From the IMG/VR virus record IMGVR_UViG_3300027659_000195, positions 1-24,859 of that record: a DNA stretch of 24,859 bases; one strand, given 5' to 3'. Source of the stretch: a virus. The translations under genes and the position numbers were made by a program. The notes below the pieces were generated by a model. It worked only from the letters and a program-made list of their open reading frames with translations, was not told where the DNA came from and did not search any database. Within the stretch, counting starts at the first letter, position 1, and each line of letters begins with the position of its first letter. Positions 1-7,284 of this stretch are shown in pieces.

Positions 1-51
1 TTATAACTGTTTTTCTTTTTAACTATGAATGACAAATATAGTTTAAACAAA

Positions 52-1125
52 TTATAAATACAAAGAAAAAAGAAATAAAACACTAAATATATGTGTTAAT
101 CGTGCTATTTGTCCAAATTCTTTGTGATGTATGTAACCTTCAACCGCTTTTGGAACCCCTGTATATCCGTTTTTGTGATGCCAACTGTCTGAACCTGAAG
201 GACTGCGTAATGTTTCAAATGTTACTCCTATAAAATCTTTGCTTGTTTTGTGATGTACGTGGTGCGAATAAATATAACGATGTTTTGTTTTGCTCCAAAG
301 TATAGGAAACTCCGTTGCAAGTAATAAAGGTAAGTTTTCTATTTTTGCTCCGTCACCGTGTGTCGTTCCTATCAAGTTACTTCCGTACCTAAATGCTTTT
401 CGGTGTTTTAAATCTACGTTAAAACGAATACTTGAATTACTAAAGTGTGCTTCTATTAACTGCATTAAAAAGAAACCGTGCGTTAAATCGTGGTTTGAAG
501 GATTATACACCACTTCAACGTCTGCAAAAATCATTAATTGTTCTAACAAATCAATGTACAGGTTCTTTGCCATTAAAAAATTATCGTACCACATTCCATC
601 CGTGTCTTGTGGTGTTCCTGCATTTGTGGTTCGCTTGTTGTTGTCGGTGTGTAAAATATCGTTTCCTGCAACAAATAATACTTTGTCAATATAAAACCCT
701 TTAGCTTTGTTTAAAATGCCTTGTAGTCCGTCTTTTGCACGTTTAACAGCAATCTGTGAATTATATTCTTCGCCTGTTTCAAATGCTGTTGCTAATTTTC
801 CGATATGTAGGTCTGCAATATCAATTACAAGTAAATGTCCGTCCGTTTCAATGTCGTATTTTATTACTGCATCAGTATATTTAGGTGCGTATAACTTTAC
901 TTCTTTTATACATTCGTCTTTTATTTGTTGAATAGCGTTTAGTTCTTCAGATTTAAAATTAGGATTTTTAAAAAATAAACTTGCTTGTTTAGTTTTTAGC
1001 CAACCGTGTTTAACGTCTTTGTCGTCAACTCCGGCTTCATCTGTTGCATTTTTTATTCCCCTGTACTGCATAAGCATTTGGATTTCGTCCTGTTTAAGTC
1101 GAAACCTTGCGTTGTTATTTGCCAT
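52..1125 (-). CDS. Calcineurin-like metallophosphoesterase, phage-encoded
   Basis: A 357-residue protein with the metal-site motifs of the calcineurin-like phosphoesterase superfamily in order: DLH at 105-107, GND at 154-156, SNHD at 210-213, THGD at 255-258 and a SHHVHH cluster at 287-292. The usual GD and GNHE motifs appear here as GND and SNHD. The family hydrolyses phosphomono- or diesters with two metal ions, and members include SbcD-like nucleases and cyclic-nucleotide phosphodiesterases. About 95 N-terminal residues precede the catalytic domain and match nothing I recognise. The gene starts 6 bases after the spanin-like gene ends, so it is the last visible gene of the late operon. The substrate cannot be told from sequence. 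The last dozen residues (after RLTH) are hydrophobic and may be poorly conserved. The 51 bases beyond the stop hold no clear feature. Confidence 0.75.
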   Translation of the reverse strand: MANNNARFRLKQDEIQMLMQYRGIKNATDEAGVDDKDVKHGWLKTKQASLFFKNPNFKSEELNAIQQIKDECIKEVKLYAPKYTDAVIKYDIETDGHLLVIDIADLHIGKLATAFETGEEYNSQIAVKRAKDGLQGILNKAKGFYIDKVLFVAGNDILHTDNNKRTTNAGTPQDTDGMWYDNFLMAKNLYIDLLEQLMIFADVEVVYNPSNHDLTHGFFLMQLIEAHFSNSSIRFNVDLKHRKAFRYGSNLIGTTHGDGAKIENLPLLLATEFPILWSKTKHRYIYSHHVHHKTSKDFIGVTFETLRSPSGSDSWHHKNGYTGVPKAVEGYIHHKEFGQIARLTHIFSVLFLFSLYL

Positions 1126-1131
1126 AAAAAT

Positions 1132-1560
1132 TTAGATTATTGATTGTTTTGCGAACTTCCACAGGTACGAAAGTAATAAACCTATTCCAACACCTACAAA
1201 AAGAAGGTTTAAATTTCCTTTAGGTCGGTTTTTTTTACCTTCTGCTTTTGCTTGTGCTTTTTCTACTATCCTATCTTTGTAAATAGTTTTTATCTTAAGT
1301 TTATATTCTCGCTTTAATTCTATTCGTGTTTTAGGAACATACTGCGTTTTGAATTGCACAATGGTGTCTTTGGTAGTGATGAATTTCTCCCACACTATTG
1401 TATCATTTATAATAATAGGAACGGAATCTACCGACATTATACGAATTGTGTCGCTTGTTTCTTCGCACTTATAACCTTTCTTTATTGCTTTGTTCAAGTG
1501 AAATTGAGCCGAACACGAATAAAGTAAAATGCTAATAATTACTATAAATAGTTTTCCCAT
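1132..1560 (-). CDS. Candidate unimolecular spanin (lipoprotein with C-terminal TM)
   Basis: A 142-residue protein with a signal peptide ending in a lipobox-like LLYSC, lipidated Cys at 16. A polar periplasmic stretch follows, rich in Thr/Ile then Lys/Arg. One transmembrane segment lies near the C-terminus (about 117-134), followed by a short basic tail. An outer-membrane lipid anchor at one end and an inner-membrane anchor at the other is the layout of u-spanins such as T1 gp11, which join the two membranes at the last step of Gram-negative lysis. The start overlaps the end of the endolysin gene by 29 bases, and a holin gene lies just before that, so the position fits a lysis cassette. No sequence homology to a known spanin is claimed; the call rests on topology and context. 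The alternative is a generic lipoprotein. Confidence 0.65.
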   Translation of the reverse strand: MGKLFIVIISILLYSCSAQFHLNKAIKKGYKCEETSDTIRIMSVDSVPIIINDTIVWEKFITTKDTIVQFKTQYVPKTRIELKREYKLKIKTIYKDRIVEKAQAKAEGKKNRPKGNLNLLFVGVGIGLLLSYLWKFAKQSII

Positions 1561-1966
1561 TTTTTTTGGTTGCTTTTAATACTTGTTTACGATTTTTAGA
1601 ACTATAACTAACGTGAACCCACGAAGGATTTTCATCGTTTCCAAACTCCCAAATAAGTTGGTCAAAGTCTAACTTGTCTTTTATAAAATTAAACCCTTTA
1701 GAACCGATTTGCAAGTCCATTGCTTCACCTTTACAATGTTGGCTTGATAAACTCCCCTTAATCATTTTATTCAATTGTACTGAACGAAACCCCGAACTAA
1801 TTTTAATGGGTGTGTTTAGGTGAATTCTTAAAGGTTCAAACACCTTTTCACACAAAACTTTTGCGCTTTCAATTTGCGACTCATTCATTTGGTTGTTTAT
1901 TCCGTGTGTTGTTGCAGTCGCTGAATCTTGAAATTCTGCTAAAGTAACGTGTTTAGATAAATTCAT
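1532..1966 (-). CDS. Endolysin, peptidase M15-type D,D-carboxypeptidase
   Basis: A 144-residue single-domain enzyme of the peptidase M15 (M15A/VanY-like) family, which cuts peptide cross-links in peptidoglycan. The zinc-site pattern is visible: SGFRS at 58-62, SSQH with H77, GEAMD with D84, and WVHVSY with H118. The segment between D84 and H118 carries the FDQLIWEF pattern typical of the phage M15 group. There is no signal peptide, so export through the holin is expected. The start overlaps the end of the holin gene by 4 bases (ATGA type), and the 3' end overlaps the spanin candidate. Length is normal for a globular phage M15 endolysin with no separate wall-binding domain. Confidence 0.88.
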   Translation of the reverse strand: MNLSKHVTLAEFQDSATATTHGINNQMNESQIESAKVLCEKVFEPLRIHLNTPIKISSGFRSVQLNKMIKGSLSSQHCKGEAMDLQIGSKGFNFIKDKLDFDQLIWEFGNDENPSWVHVSYSSKNRKQVLKATKKNGKTIYSNY

Positions 1967-2424
1967 TTCAGTTTATTAAGGTTGTCTTTAACTTCTTTTG
2001 CTCGTGCAAACAATAACTTTGCCGACTGCCATAAATCTATTCCTTTAACAACTTTGTAATTTTCGTTTATACTCATAACTTCAATTGAAGCAAGTACCAA
2101 CGCTAAAACTTTTGTAAGCATTAAAGGAACGGAAAAGAACGTTAAAATTATGTCGTTTAAAATATAAAAGTCTATAAGGTAAAACATTATAACTGTTAAT
2201 TCGTATAAAAGTAATTTAGATACTATTGCCGAAAGTTTGCGTGAAGTTATTTCTTGTTTTTGGTGTTTTGCTTTCCAAATACCCGTTGCCGTATCTGCTA
2301 AAATCAATGCAAATAAAAGTCCAAGTATTCCCGAAATTGGTAAGAAAAAAGAAAAGCAAATAGATAGTAATTTCAACGCTGAATTTTTAATTGAATAAAG
2401 TAATAAATAAAGTTGTAGTTTCAT
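1963..2424 (-). CDS. Phage holin, holin-4 (TcdE/Cph1-like) family
   Basis: A 153-residue membrane protein with three predicted hydrophobic segments (about 19-44, 66-90 and 92-116). The family hallmark ADTATGIWKAK lies at the end of the first helix, followed by EITSRKLS and a SIEVMSINEN motif after the third. Holins of this group form inner-membrane lesions that release the endolysin and set lysis timing. Its ATG overlaps the stop of a 54-residue two-TM gene, and its own stop overlaps the endolysin start, giving a compact cassette. The C-terminus is charged and probably cytoplasmic. Confidence 0.85.
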   Translation of the reverse strand: MKLQLYLLLYSIKNSALKLLSICFSFFLPISGILGLLFALILADTATGIWKAKHQKQEITSRKLSAIVSKLLLYELTVIMFYLIDFYILNDIILTFFSVPLMLTKVLALVLASIEVMSINENYKVVKGIDLWQSAKLLFARAKEVKDNLNKLK

Positions 2425-2585
2425 AATCCTAAATTTTCAAGCGCTTCTGTTAAACTGAAAGTTAAATAAAAAAATAAAGTGATTCCGGCTAAATTAATGT
2501 AAAGTTCAGTTCCTTGAAACATTAAAGAAAACGAAGTAATGTAGCCAAACACGAAATATAAACTTGCTAAAATATTTGTTTTCAT
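2421..2585 (-). CDS. 54-residue two-TM mini-protein preceding the holin
   Basis: A short gene of 54 residues starting MKTNILASLY. Two hydrophobic stretches are visible (about 4-24 and 29-47) separated by a short polar turn, with an acidic C-terminus (EALENLG). The stop TGA shares bases with the ATG of the holin (ATGA), and it starts 4 bases after the preceding gene ends, so it fills the gap exactly and looks translationally coupled. A second small membrane protein beside a holin is often an antiholin or accessory holin, but that role here is inference from position and topology only. No family recognised. Confidence 0.7.
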   Translation of the reverse strand: MKTNILASLYFVFGYITSFSLMFQGTELYINLAGITLFFYLTFSLTEALENLGL

Positions 2586-2588
2586 ATC

Positions 2589-2894
2589 TTAATTATGTCC
2601 TAAAAATCCGTGTTTTGGGTTGTTTACTTCTATTGAGTTACTTCCAAAGTCAATGTCCTGCTCACACATCACATCGTAATGGTAGCCATCAGCATAGATA
2701 GGAGCAGTAAGTTGATTTCTTTCTTCGTCATAAGTACCATCAGTAGTGATAATCTTACCAATTTCAACTACTGCGTGAATACCTTCAGCATATGTTAGAC
2801 CTTCATTAGTTTCTACATAAACACCCTTTTCTTTAAGGTCTTTTTCCGCATCAACTTTAGTTGTGTATTTGAGTTTGTAGATTTGATATCTCAT
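2589..2894 (-). CDS. Hypothetical 101-residue protein, tail/lysis junction
   Basis: A soluble, acidic protein of 101 residues with alternating charged and beta-prone segments (KGVYVE, HAVVEIGKII) and a C-terminus ending NPKHGFLGHN. The middle contains GTYDEE and YADGYHYDV patterns. I recall similar short proteins next to tail-fibre and lysis genes in flavobacterial phages, but their role is unknown to me. Its ATG overlaps the stop of the homing endonuclease gene (TAATG), so the endonuclease sits between this gene and the tail fibre, which were probably neighbours before insertion. Confidence 0.7.
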   Translation of the reverse strand: MRYQIYKLKYTTKVDAEKDLKEKGVYVETNEGLTYAEGIHAVVEIGKIITTDGTYDEERNQLTAPIYADGYHYDVMCEQDIDFGSNSIEVNNPKHGFLGHN

Positions 2895-3469
2895 TATGCA
2901 TAAATTAAGTTTGTTTTATTTTTAAACCTTCCTGATAACATACCTTTTAATGTGCTTAAATTTATATTAAAAGTTTTACTAGCAATTAATATGCTGTCAT
3001 AAAATATACCTGTATTTAAATCTAACAATATTTTGCTTTGTTTTAAAGATATTTTATTTTTTGTTTCATCTGAATGAATATAACCTTTTTTTGAATTAAC
3101 TCTTTTATTTATATGTTCATCACTTTGTTTTTTACCTTTTCTAGCAACACTCATTTTTTCCCTAACAGATATAGAAAAAATTGCTTTTTTATCTGTTGTT
3201 TTAGTTAATATACAATTAAGTCCATTTAAAATAACACTATAAAAATCTTGCCAATATCTTTCACGACAATTTAATTCTACAATAGTACATTCTTCTATTA
3301 TTTCAATTTTATGATTTTCTATACCATATTTTATAAAAGAATTAAATAATTTTGGTTGTCTATCACAATTTTTTTGTTTTGTATATTCTAATAATCTTTC
3401 TTCTAATCTTATGGATTGTCCTATATATATTCTATTGGAAGGAGAAGTAATTTTATAAATTCCTATCAT
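2894..3469 (-). CDS. GIY-YIG homing endonuclease, free-standing
   Basis: A 191-residue protein with an N-terminal GIY-YIG nuclease domain: GIY at 3-5, YIG at 15-17, Arg residues following at 21 and 25, and ERYW with the likely catalytic Glu near 68-70. NUMOD3-like DNA-binding motifs follow (about 106-125 with RKGKKQSDEH, and again about 129-143). A C-terminal NUMOD1/IENR-type helix-turn-helix lies around 149-180. The layout is that of I-TevI-like and SegA-like enzymes that cut an allele lacking the gene and spread by repair. The DNA is more A+T-rich and poorer in CG dinucleotides than most neighbouring genes, which fits recent transfer. It lies 4 bases after the tail fibre stop, so it interrupts no gene. 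Confidence 0.88.
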   Translation of the reverse strand: MIGIYKITSPSNRIYIGQSIRLEERLLEYTKQKNCDRQPKLFNSFIKYGIENHKIEIIEECTIVELNCRERYWQDFYSVILNGLNCILTKTTDKKAIFSISVREKMSVARKGKKQSDEHINKRVNSKKGYIHSDETKNKISLKQSKILLDLNTGIFYDSILIASKTFNINLSTLKGMLSGRFKNKTNLIYA

Positions 3470-3473
3470 ATTA

Positions 3474-4718
3474 TTAAGTTGTTAGGTCTTTACATTGTTC
3501 ATCAGTTAAAGCAGTTGTCCAAAGCATAAAACTATTTGTTTTATAAGAAATCCTTTCACCACTCAATAGAATATTATCAAATGAAAAATTTGGATTTACA
3601 ACACTTGTTGCAACGGGTGTAGGATTTCCATTAAGAAATAATTTTGCTCCAAAAGTTCCGTATTTTACACAAGCCTTTGCACTTGTTATATTTGCAGAAT
3701 AATTAATTAATGTCCCCGCAGCAGCTGAAATTACTGAAATTCTAAATGGATTGGCAGGAGTATTTGTTGTTAAACAAATCAAATTAGTAGGACTAACCTT
3801 TTTAATTCCAAAATCTTGGTTTCCTGTTGATGTTGTTCCTATCAAATCTTCAACATCCCAAAATATTGTTCCTTCAGTCTGCCCTATCAAACTACTTACA
3901 CCTGTCTTACTAATCACATCAGCATTACGAGTTGTTCCTGCTACTAAAGTTGTTGTAGGGATGTATGATGTTGCGTTTGAGCCTACTTCTACTTGCGCTC
4001 CCCATAAAATTATTGAAGTTGTTAATGTATTTGTTTCAGACCTTATTGCAGAAGCTGAAGTAACTATACCAATAGATGTTACAGTTGAATTTGTAGTAGT
4101 TGCAGTAAAATTAATTGTACATCTATACCAACCATTCCCATAGTTTATAATAGATGATGTAGGAGTAGTTCCTGATACTGTTCCTAAAGTACCTACAACT
4201 CCTGTATTTATATTAAAATTAGCAAACATTCCACCAATACCAAGTGGCACAAATAACTGAATAAAATCATTTGTACCTTTTTTAGCAAACACACTTAAAG
4301 AGTAAGATGTTGCTGTTGTAAAAGATATACTATTGCTTTGTATTAAACGAGCCGCTGAAACACCAATTCCTGTAACAGTATCAGCAGTTGTTGTTCCATC
4401 AGGTGAAGTTGTTGTATTAGCAGTTACTGTTGTAGCGTTTTTTCCCCAACTTGCATTGTCAAACTGCTCACTATATAATACTAAATTAGTCCTTGCAGGT
4501 TCAACCAATATACTTGGACAGCTACCTAATGTATAATCTAAACGTGGAACATTGATTGCAACACTCTCAATAAGCCCTGCACTATTTACCCTTGTAGCAG
4601 TTGTTGCCCTTGAAACAACCATATCGCCACTTGCATCGGTAGGTTTTACGCTATATAATTTACTTGCTTTATATCCGTTAGGTGTTACAATTAAACTTGC
4701 ATCGTCTAATAAACTCAT
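3474..4718 (-). CDS. Tail fibre / receptor-binding-like adhesin with carbohydrate-binding folds
   Basis: A 414-residue Thr/Ser/Asn-rich beta protein. The N-terminal part carries motifs I associate with phage tail fibre and adhesion proteins: SRATTATRVNSAGLI around 36-50, NVPRLDY around 56-62, then CPSILVEPARTN and SEQFDNASW. A CBM-like jelly-roll region follows, ending in LWGAQVEVGSNATSYIPT. The C-terminal 120 or so residues resemble a LamG/concanavalin-like fold (GTIFWDVEDL, AKLFLNG). The likely role is host-surface binding at the tail tip. It overlaps the GWG-repeat gene by 4 bases and is followed by the homing endonuclease. It is somewhat less CG-rich than the head genes, consistent with exchange of host-range genes. 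Confidence 0.72.
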   Translation of the reverse strand: MSLLDDASLIVTPNGYKASKLYSVKPTDASGDMVVSRATTATRVNSAGLIESVAINVPRLDYTLGSCPSILVEPARTNLVLYSEQFDNASWGKNATTVTANTTTSPDGTTTADTVTGIGVSAARLIQSNSISFTTATSYSLSVFAKKGTNDFIQLFVPLGIGGMFANFNINTGVVGTLGTVSGTTPTSSIINYGNGWYRCTINFTATTTNSTVTSIGIVTSASAIRSETNTLTTSIILWGAQVEVGSNATSYIPTTTLVAGTTRNADVISKTGVSSLIGQTEGTIFWDVEDLIGTTSTGNQDFGIKKVSPTNLICLTTNTPANPFRISVISAAAGTLINYSANITSAKACVKYGTFGAKLFLNGNPTPVATSVVNPNFSFDNILLSGERISYKTNSFMLWTTALTDEQCKDLTT

Positions 4719-4963
4719 ATTATACTATTTAAATTTGTTAATTCCGTGTTTAAGCAAGAATTGGCTTCCATTGTTCCGCCATCCGTAACAACTCTTAATT
4801 CAAATGCACTTACTAAAGAAGGAATTGGTGAACCTACAATATCAGTTAAACCGGCATAAGATACTAAATGTGATTTTCCCCAACCAATTGTGTTTATTGC
4901 TCCTTGTCCCCAACCTATATTGTTATTTGAAGCACCATCGCCCCAACCATTACTATTTGCCAT
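4715..4963 (-). CDS. Small GWG-repeat protein, putative tail-associated
   Basis: An 82-residue protein whose first 30 residues consist of near-tandem repeats of about 11 residues with core GWG (NGWGDG, IGWGQG, IGWGKS). A short beta-prone segment (IPSLVSAFELRVV) and a Cys/Asn-rich end (EANSCLNTELTNLN) follow. I recall similar proteins upstream of tail fibres in flavobacterial phages. The aromatic-glycine repeats could form a beta structure or a linker, but no function is established to my knowledge. The stop overlaps the tail fibre start. Confidence 0.65.
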   Translation of the reverse strand: MANSNGWGDGASNNNIGWGQGAINTIGWGKSHLVSYAGLTDIVGSPIPSLVSAFELRVVTDGGTMEANSCLNTELTNLNSII

Positions 4964-5039
4964 TTTCTAATTTTTTTAAGTAAGTCTTTAACTTTACAAT
5001 ATTGACTTCTTTTGGTTTGTATGTCTTTAAATGTACCAC
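4953..5039 (-). CDS. Possible 28-residue basic micro-protein
   Basis: A GTG-started frame of 28 residues (core LKTYKPKEVNIVKLKTYLKK) fills the only gap between the connector gene and the GWG-repeat gene. It overlaps the former by 13 bases and the latter by 11. It is Lys-rich and could form one amphipathic helix. Support is only the tight fit and the sensible composition; the start codon is uncertain and it may be chance. Confidence 0.3.
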   Translation of the reverse strand: MVHLKTYKPKEVNIVKLKTYLKKLENGK

Positions 5040-5527
5040 CCTGTATAATTATTGTTTGTATCCGGAAACATATCACTATTGGAATTCGTGTTGTATTCAG
5101 GAAACAAATTATTGTTGTTGCTTATGTAGTCAATAAAACGTTGTGTGTAGTGTTGTGCTATTTGCGTTTCCTTTTCAATTAAGAAATCTATTTCGCTTTT
5201 TTCTACGCTTGTGCTATTTTCAGAATTGTGTTTGTAAACTCCTTTGTTTGAAATTGTGTAAGCTGCAAACGGTAAATAATATTTCATTGCCAAATGAATT
5301 AACATTGGCTTTAAATAAGTCGTTGTAAGCGTTAAATAATTTCCGCTTAATGTATTTGCTACTATGTCCGCTTTTATCTTGTTTAGAAGCTTCGTACCCG
5401 TGAAATTTTGCAAGTCTGTATCTTGTGCAATCTTTATATATTGTATAAAATTGTCCGTATCTACGTTTCCGTTTAACGAAGTAAATTTTACAAGGTCTTG
5501 TCGTGTAACTAAAAGTGCTTCTGCCAT
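5027..5527 (-). CDS. Head-tail connector / adaptor candidate
   Basis: A 166-residue, mostly helical protein directly downstream of the portal (stop and start overlap as TAATG). It opens with a short beta/helix start (LLVTRQDLVKFTSLNGNVD), has a central helical section with KPMLIHLAMKYYLPFA, and ends in an Asn-rich disordered tail. The helical pattern and placement after the portal match the gp6-like adaptor proteins that form the ring under the portal, including versions in Bacteroidetes phages. No catalytic motif. Function is inferred from context and general resemblance. Confidence 0.6.
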   Translation of the reverse strand: MAEALLVTRQDLVKFTSLNGNVDTDNFIQYIKIAQDTDLQNFTGTKLLNKIKADIVANTLSGNYLTLTTTYLKPMLIHLAMKYYLPFAAYTISNKGVYKHNSENSTSVEKSEIDFLIEKETQIAQHYTQRFIDYISNNNNLFPEYNTNSNSDMFPDTNNNYTGWYI

Positions 5528-7284
5528 TATTGAAAACGTTTGTTAGAAGGTAAAAAACCGTGTGTGTTTGGTATGTCTATTGGACGTGTTGCAACTAAAC
5601 TTGGATTAGTAACTACATAACCAAATTTAGCGGCTTTTGCTTGTGCTAATTTTTTAGTGTTTGCGGTTATGTTTAATCCTGTTCCTTCAAATACTGCATA
5701 AACTTGTTTATTCCACCTGTGGTGACAATTTCCACCGCCCTTATATAACCAAATAGAATAATAGTCTGTTCCTTTAGGCCCCCAACCTGCGTTAACAACT
5801 TGTGTACTCATATTTAAAATATCTTCTTTTCTATAAATCTTGTTTGCTAAAACCATTTGTGTACAAAACTCACGTCTGTTATCTGTTGTTTCTCCTTCGT
5901 ATTTATAACGAACAACAAACTTTACTCCGTCAATAGTTTTGTCTTGCTTACTTGTTATGTTTGGTCTTGCGTCACCTGTAGAAACCAAGTTAACTATCTT
6001 GCTTAATAAACTTTGTGTAGGTTCTTTGCTCAATAGTTCGTTTTCTTTATCGTCATTTTCGTAGTCAACTTGTTTTTCATCTATTAATAACCAATTGTCT
6101 TGCGGATATTCGCCTAAATCAATTAACGGGTTTGTGTGTGCGCTTAATTCTGTGCCTGTTTCTTCTGCAACTTGTTCTTCGTTCTGCGTGTTTTCCAAGT
6201 CCGTAAATTCTAAAGGTTGTAAAGTCTTAAAGAATAACTTTAAAGCAACTCCGTTAAACGCTAATATGCTATCAAAAGCGTCTAATAATTCTTCTTGGAA
6301 CGGTCTTATAACCATATTGTCAAAAAGTATGCTTGAATTTTTTAATTCTTCTGCGTTTGAACTAAAACCATTTGTTGAAGCAACTCCAAATAATAAAGGT
6401 GAAGTAACGTTGTGTCCTAACATAATTTTGCGTAAACATTCTTCGCTTAAATATGTGTAGTGTTCAGGAGCATCGTTTAACGGAATATCTTCAACTGTAG
6501 TTTTACTTTCAGCGTTGTTGTTAAAAGCTACAATTACTTTTTGTCCACGACTTCCTGTTAACTTGTCAAGTACCTTGTTTGAAATTATACTTTGTTGTTC
6601 GTCTGTTGGAACTCCGTTATTGAAATTTACAACTTTAGTACCACTAAATCCGTTTTGAACTTCGTTAATTAAATAGTCTGCAATTTCTTCTTCTAAAAGA
6701 CAATATGGAAGACAACCCGCATAGTCGCTGTAGGAATAATATTTCATTCCAACCGAATAAGGTTTAGAAAATAATATTTCTATTTTTTCTTTGCCATAAC
6801 CAAAAGCGTTAAATCTAATTGGCGCAAACTTTTTAGTATCGTCCCAATTATCCGAGTAGTAATAACCTGTTATTTGTCCGTCTTTATCGCATTTTTCAGC
6901 TCGTAAAAGATTAACAGGAATATGATATGCTTTTAATATTTTGTCGTGCTTGTCGTTATAATGTACTTGAATAGCAAATTGCCCAAACATTTTTCTATCA
7001 AGAACCATTTTGCGTACGTCTTCTTTGTGAAATAAAGACATCATTTGTGCGTACTCATTTGGCTTTTTATTAGCGTCTAATGCACTTAAACCTTTTCCGT
7101 AAATTAATCGTGCTACGTTGTTTATAATAGCGTTATTCGTTGTTGAATTGCTATATCTCTCAATTAAGAATTGAAAGTATTGGTCTCCGTCTTCAGTTAA
7201 AAAGTCAACCCAATTTTCTCGGTTTGTTTCCGATACTACAGGTGACGTATAAGCCGACAAATTTAAAACGTGTAAATTATTCAT
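5527..7284 (-). CDS. Portal protein with C-terminal Cys/His-rich extension
   Basis: A 585-residue protein. Residues 1 to about 400 follow the portal pattern of Bacteroidetes siphophages: NVARLIYGKGL near the start, RKMVLDRKMFGQFAIQV, a YYYSDNW motif, KPYSVGMKYYSYSDY, then NFNNGVP, an IMLGHNVTSPLLFG segment and a stem/clip helix with RPFQEELLDAFD. Portals form the dodecameric DNA channel at one capsid vertex. After an acidic linker (about 360-430) comes an additional domain at about 450-529 with REFC at 471-474, YRKEDI, GWGPKG, LYKGGGN and CHH at 520-522. That domain is not part of a normal portal. The gene lies downstream of capsid and tail tube rather than next to the terminase. It overlaps the upstream gene by 8 bases. 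Confidence 0.87.
   Translation of the reverse strand: MNNLHVLNLSAYTSPVVSETNRENWVDFLTEDGDQYFQFLIERYSNSTTNNAIINNVARLIYGKGLSALDANKKPNEYAQMMSLFHKEDVRKMVLDRKMFGQFAIQVHYNDKHDKILKAYHIPVNLLRAEKCDKDGQITGYYYSDNWDDTKKFAPIRFNAFGYGKEKIEILFSKPYSVGMKYYSYSDYAGCLPYCLLEEEIADYLINEVQNGFSGTKVVNFNNGVPTDEQQSIISNKVLDKLTGSRGQKVIVAFNNNAESKTTVEDIPLNDAPEHYTYLSEECLRKIMLGHNVTSPLLFGVASTNGFSSNAEELKNSSILFDNMVIRPFQEELLDAFDSILAFNGVALKLFFKTLQPLEFTDLENTQNEEQVAEETGTELSAHTNPLIDLGEYPQDNWLLIDEKQVDYENDDKENELLSKEPTQSLLSKIVNLVSTGDARPNITSKQDKTIDGVKFVVRYKYEGETTDNRREFCTQMVLANKIYRKEDILNMSTQVVNAGWGPKGTDYYSIWLYKGGGNCHHRWNKQVYAVFEGTGLNITANTKKLAQAKAAKFGYVVTNPSLVATRPIDIPNTHGFLPSNKRFQ

Noticed and set aside
1-51. Terminator or gene end at the window edge
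   Set aside because: No hairpin with T tract and no readable frame of useful length in these 51 bases.
290-931. Plus-strand open frames of 74-134 codons
   Set aside because: They mirror the phosphoesterase gene, have no recognisable pattern, and are rich in Ser/Cys/Phe as expected for reverse-strand shadows.
2894-3469. Homing endonuclease within a group I intron or intein
   Set aside because: The flanking genes are intact with proper stops and starts and no split gene is seen; it is a free-standing gene.
3751-4143. Plus-strand 130-codon hydrophobic frame
   Set aside because: Shadow of the Thr/Asn-rich tail fibre; all other genes are on the minus strand.
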